From Alphaproteobacteria bacterium (GTDB lineage Bacteria; Pseudomonadota; Alphaproteobacteria; Caulobacterales; Maricaulaceae), in contig WGNG01000021.1 of assembly GCA_016124675.1 (NCBI GenBank), positions 62,001 through 126,000 of the forward strand: a stretch of DNA of 64,000 nt, in the 5' to 3' direction. Below, in pieces: positions 63,354-64,000 of the stretch. The position numbers and the translations under genes were made by a program. The notes beneath the pieces were generated by a model. The model was given only the letters and a program-made list of their open reading frames with translations. It was not told where the DNA came from and did not search any database. Within the stretch, counting starts at the first letter, position 1. Each line of letters begins with the position of its first letter.

Positions 63354-64000
63354 TTATTCGCTCGATGGCGCGGCCCGTCCGGTGAATACCGGCGGAACGG
63401 GCATCGGCTGGGGCGCAAGGCGCGCGATGGCCGATTGCACCTCAAGCGGTGAGGGAAGGCCGGTGTTCCACCCATCGACCGAAATCGCGCGCCCGCTCGA
63501 CGCGGCATAGTCCAGTTCGGAATAAACCTGATCGGACAACGCATCGCTGTAGCGCATGAAAGACTCGCCCGATCCGGGCTCCAGCGCATTCATCCCCAGA
63601 CCGAACAGGCGCGCCAGGTTCGACATCCCGATTTCCGGCGCGCGCATCTGCCCGGCGGTCGCAATCCGGGCCTGCACCAATTCCGCCTGCATGCGCGCCG
63701 TGGCTTCGGCATATACGCGGCTACGATCATAACTGGCTTGATAATAGGCCGCGACCGAACCGGCGACAGCGCGGTATTGCTCCAGGTTCTGGGCATTGAC
63801 CAGGCGCACCTGTTCAACCCAGGCGTCGAAAACGGCCTGTTGCTCCAGCTTGGCGGCGGCGACTTCGCCCTCGACTTGGGATGCAACTTCGGCTTCGTAC
63901 TGTCCGATCAGATGCGATGGCCGCCAATCACGCGGCGCGAATTTCTCCGCGCTGAAAAACCCCGCCGCCACCAGTGCGGCGGCCAAAAGCGTTTGGAAAA
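63354..64000 (-). CDS. element protein with N-terminal membrane helix, cut by the window edge
   Basis: At least 215 residues remain open to the right edge. A hydrophobic segment (AAALVAAGFFSAEKF) is followed by a long helical region rich in Gln, Ala and Glu (EVASQVEGEVAAAKLEQQAV). The end lies 6 bp before the coupling-protein start, so they are co-transcribed. It resembles accessory proteins beside VirD4 in integrative conjugative elements, but no family is certain. Confidence 0.6.
   Translation of the reverse strand, partial: FQTLLAAALVAAGFFSAEKFAPRDWRPSHLIGQYEAEVASQVEGEVAAAKLEQQAVFDAWVEQVRLVNAQNLEQYRAVAGSVAAYYQASYDRSRVYAEATARMQAELVQARIATAGQMRAPEIGMSNLARLFGLGMNALEPGSGESFMRYSDALSDQVYSELDYAASSGRAISVDGWNTGLPSPLEVQSAIARLAPQPMPVPPVFTGRAAPSSE

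Overview
The window comes from a high-GC alphaproteobacterium that carries a photosynthesis gene cluster and can make bacteriochlorophyll a and acyclic carotenoids. Large TonB-dependent receptors with an N-terminal carboxypeptidase-regulatory-like domain, NDUFA9-like and zf-CHCC proteins and an HslV with a short leader fit Alphaproteobacteria. I lean to the Maricaulales/Hyphomonadaceae side (stalked or dimorphic marine relatives), but that placement is inference. No rRNA gene is present.

Bases 1-24.4 kb hold the photosynthesis cluster: partial idi; pufBALM read leftward behind bchCXYZ, crtF and crtE; divergent crtD-crtC; leftward tspO, an unlisted 39-residue membrane ORF, crtB and crtI; then a non-canonical set (ATP-grasp protein, cytochrome P450, DUF2306-type membrane protein); and finally a bchI-bchD-bchO-DUF3422 operon. 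The order matches the classic Rhodobacter cluster, except that the crtA position between crtI and bchDI is taken by the ATP-grasp/P450/membrane-protein set. Three perfect TGT-N12-ACA boxes (8108, 10175, 24378) mark likely PpsR/CrtJ control of bchC, crtE/crtD and bchI. There is no pufC, pufX or recognisable pufQ. bchFNBHLM, bchG/P, puhA and ppsR are not in the window.

Bases 24.5-36 kb form an envelope and nutrient-uptake region: a serine hydrolase, an HTH-PAS regulator divergent from a BtuB-like receptor, two lipoprotein phosphoesterases (glycerophosphodiester phosphodiesterase and calcineurin-like), a second large receptor and an orphan peptide-binding lipoprotein. Bases 36-39.5 kb encode a 1159-residue trimeric autotransporter adhesin with 42-bp repeats and an internal G9 tract.

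Bases 39.9-59.6 kb are mixed chromosomal genes: tRNA-Leu(CAG), an NDUFA9-like protein coupled to hslV, two methyltransferases, rfbB-rfbA, a two-component system, tRNA-Arg(CCU), a third TonB receptor, a small metal-handling cluster (HMA protein plus MerT-like membrane protein), a thermonuclease-like lipoprotein, pyrF, a DASS transporter, a zinc-finger protein, an ABC ATPase and an XRE regulator with a membrane partner.

From tRNA-Arg(CCG) at 59674 to the right edge the window enters an integrated, probably conjugative element: a large serine recombinase whose reading frame runs antisense through the whole tRNA, a small partner ORF, an AT-rich spacer, a VirD4/TraG coupling protein and an edge-truncated membrane-anchored protein. 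The other end of the element lies outside the window.
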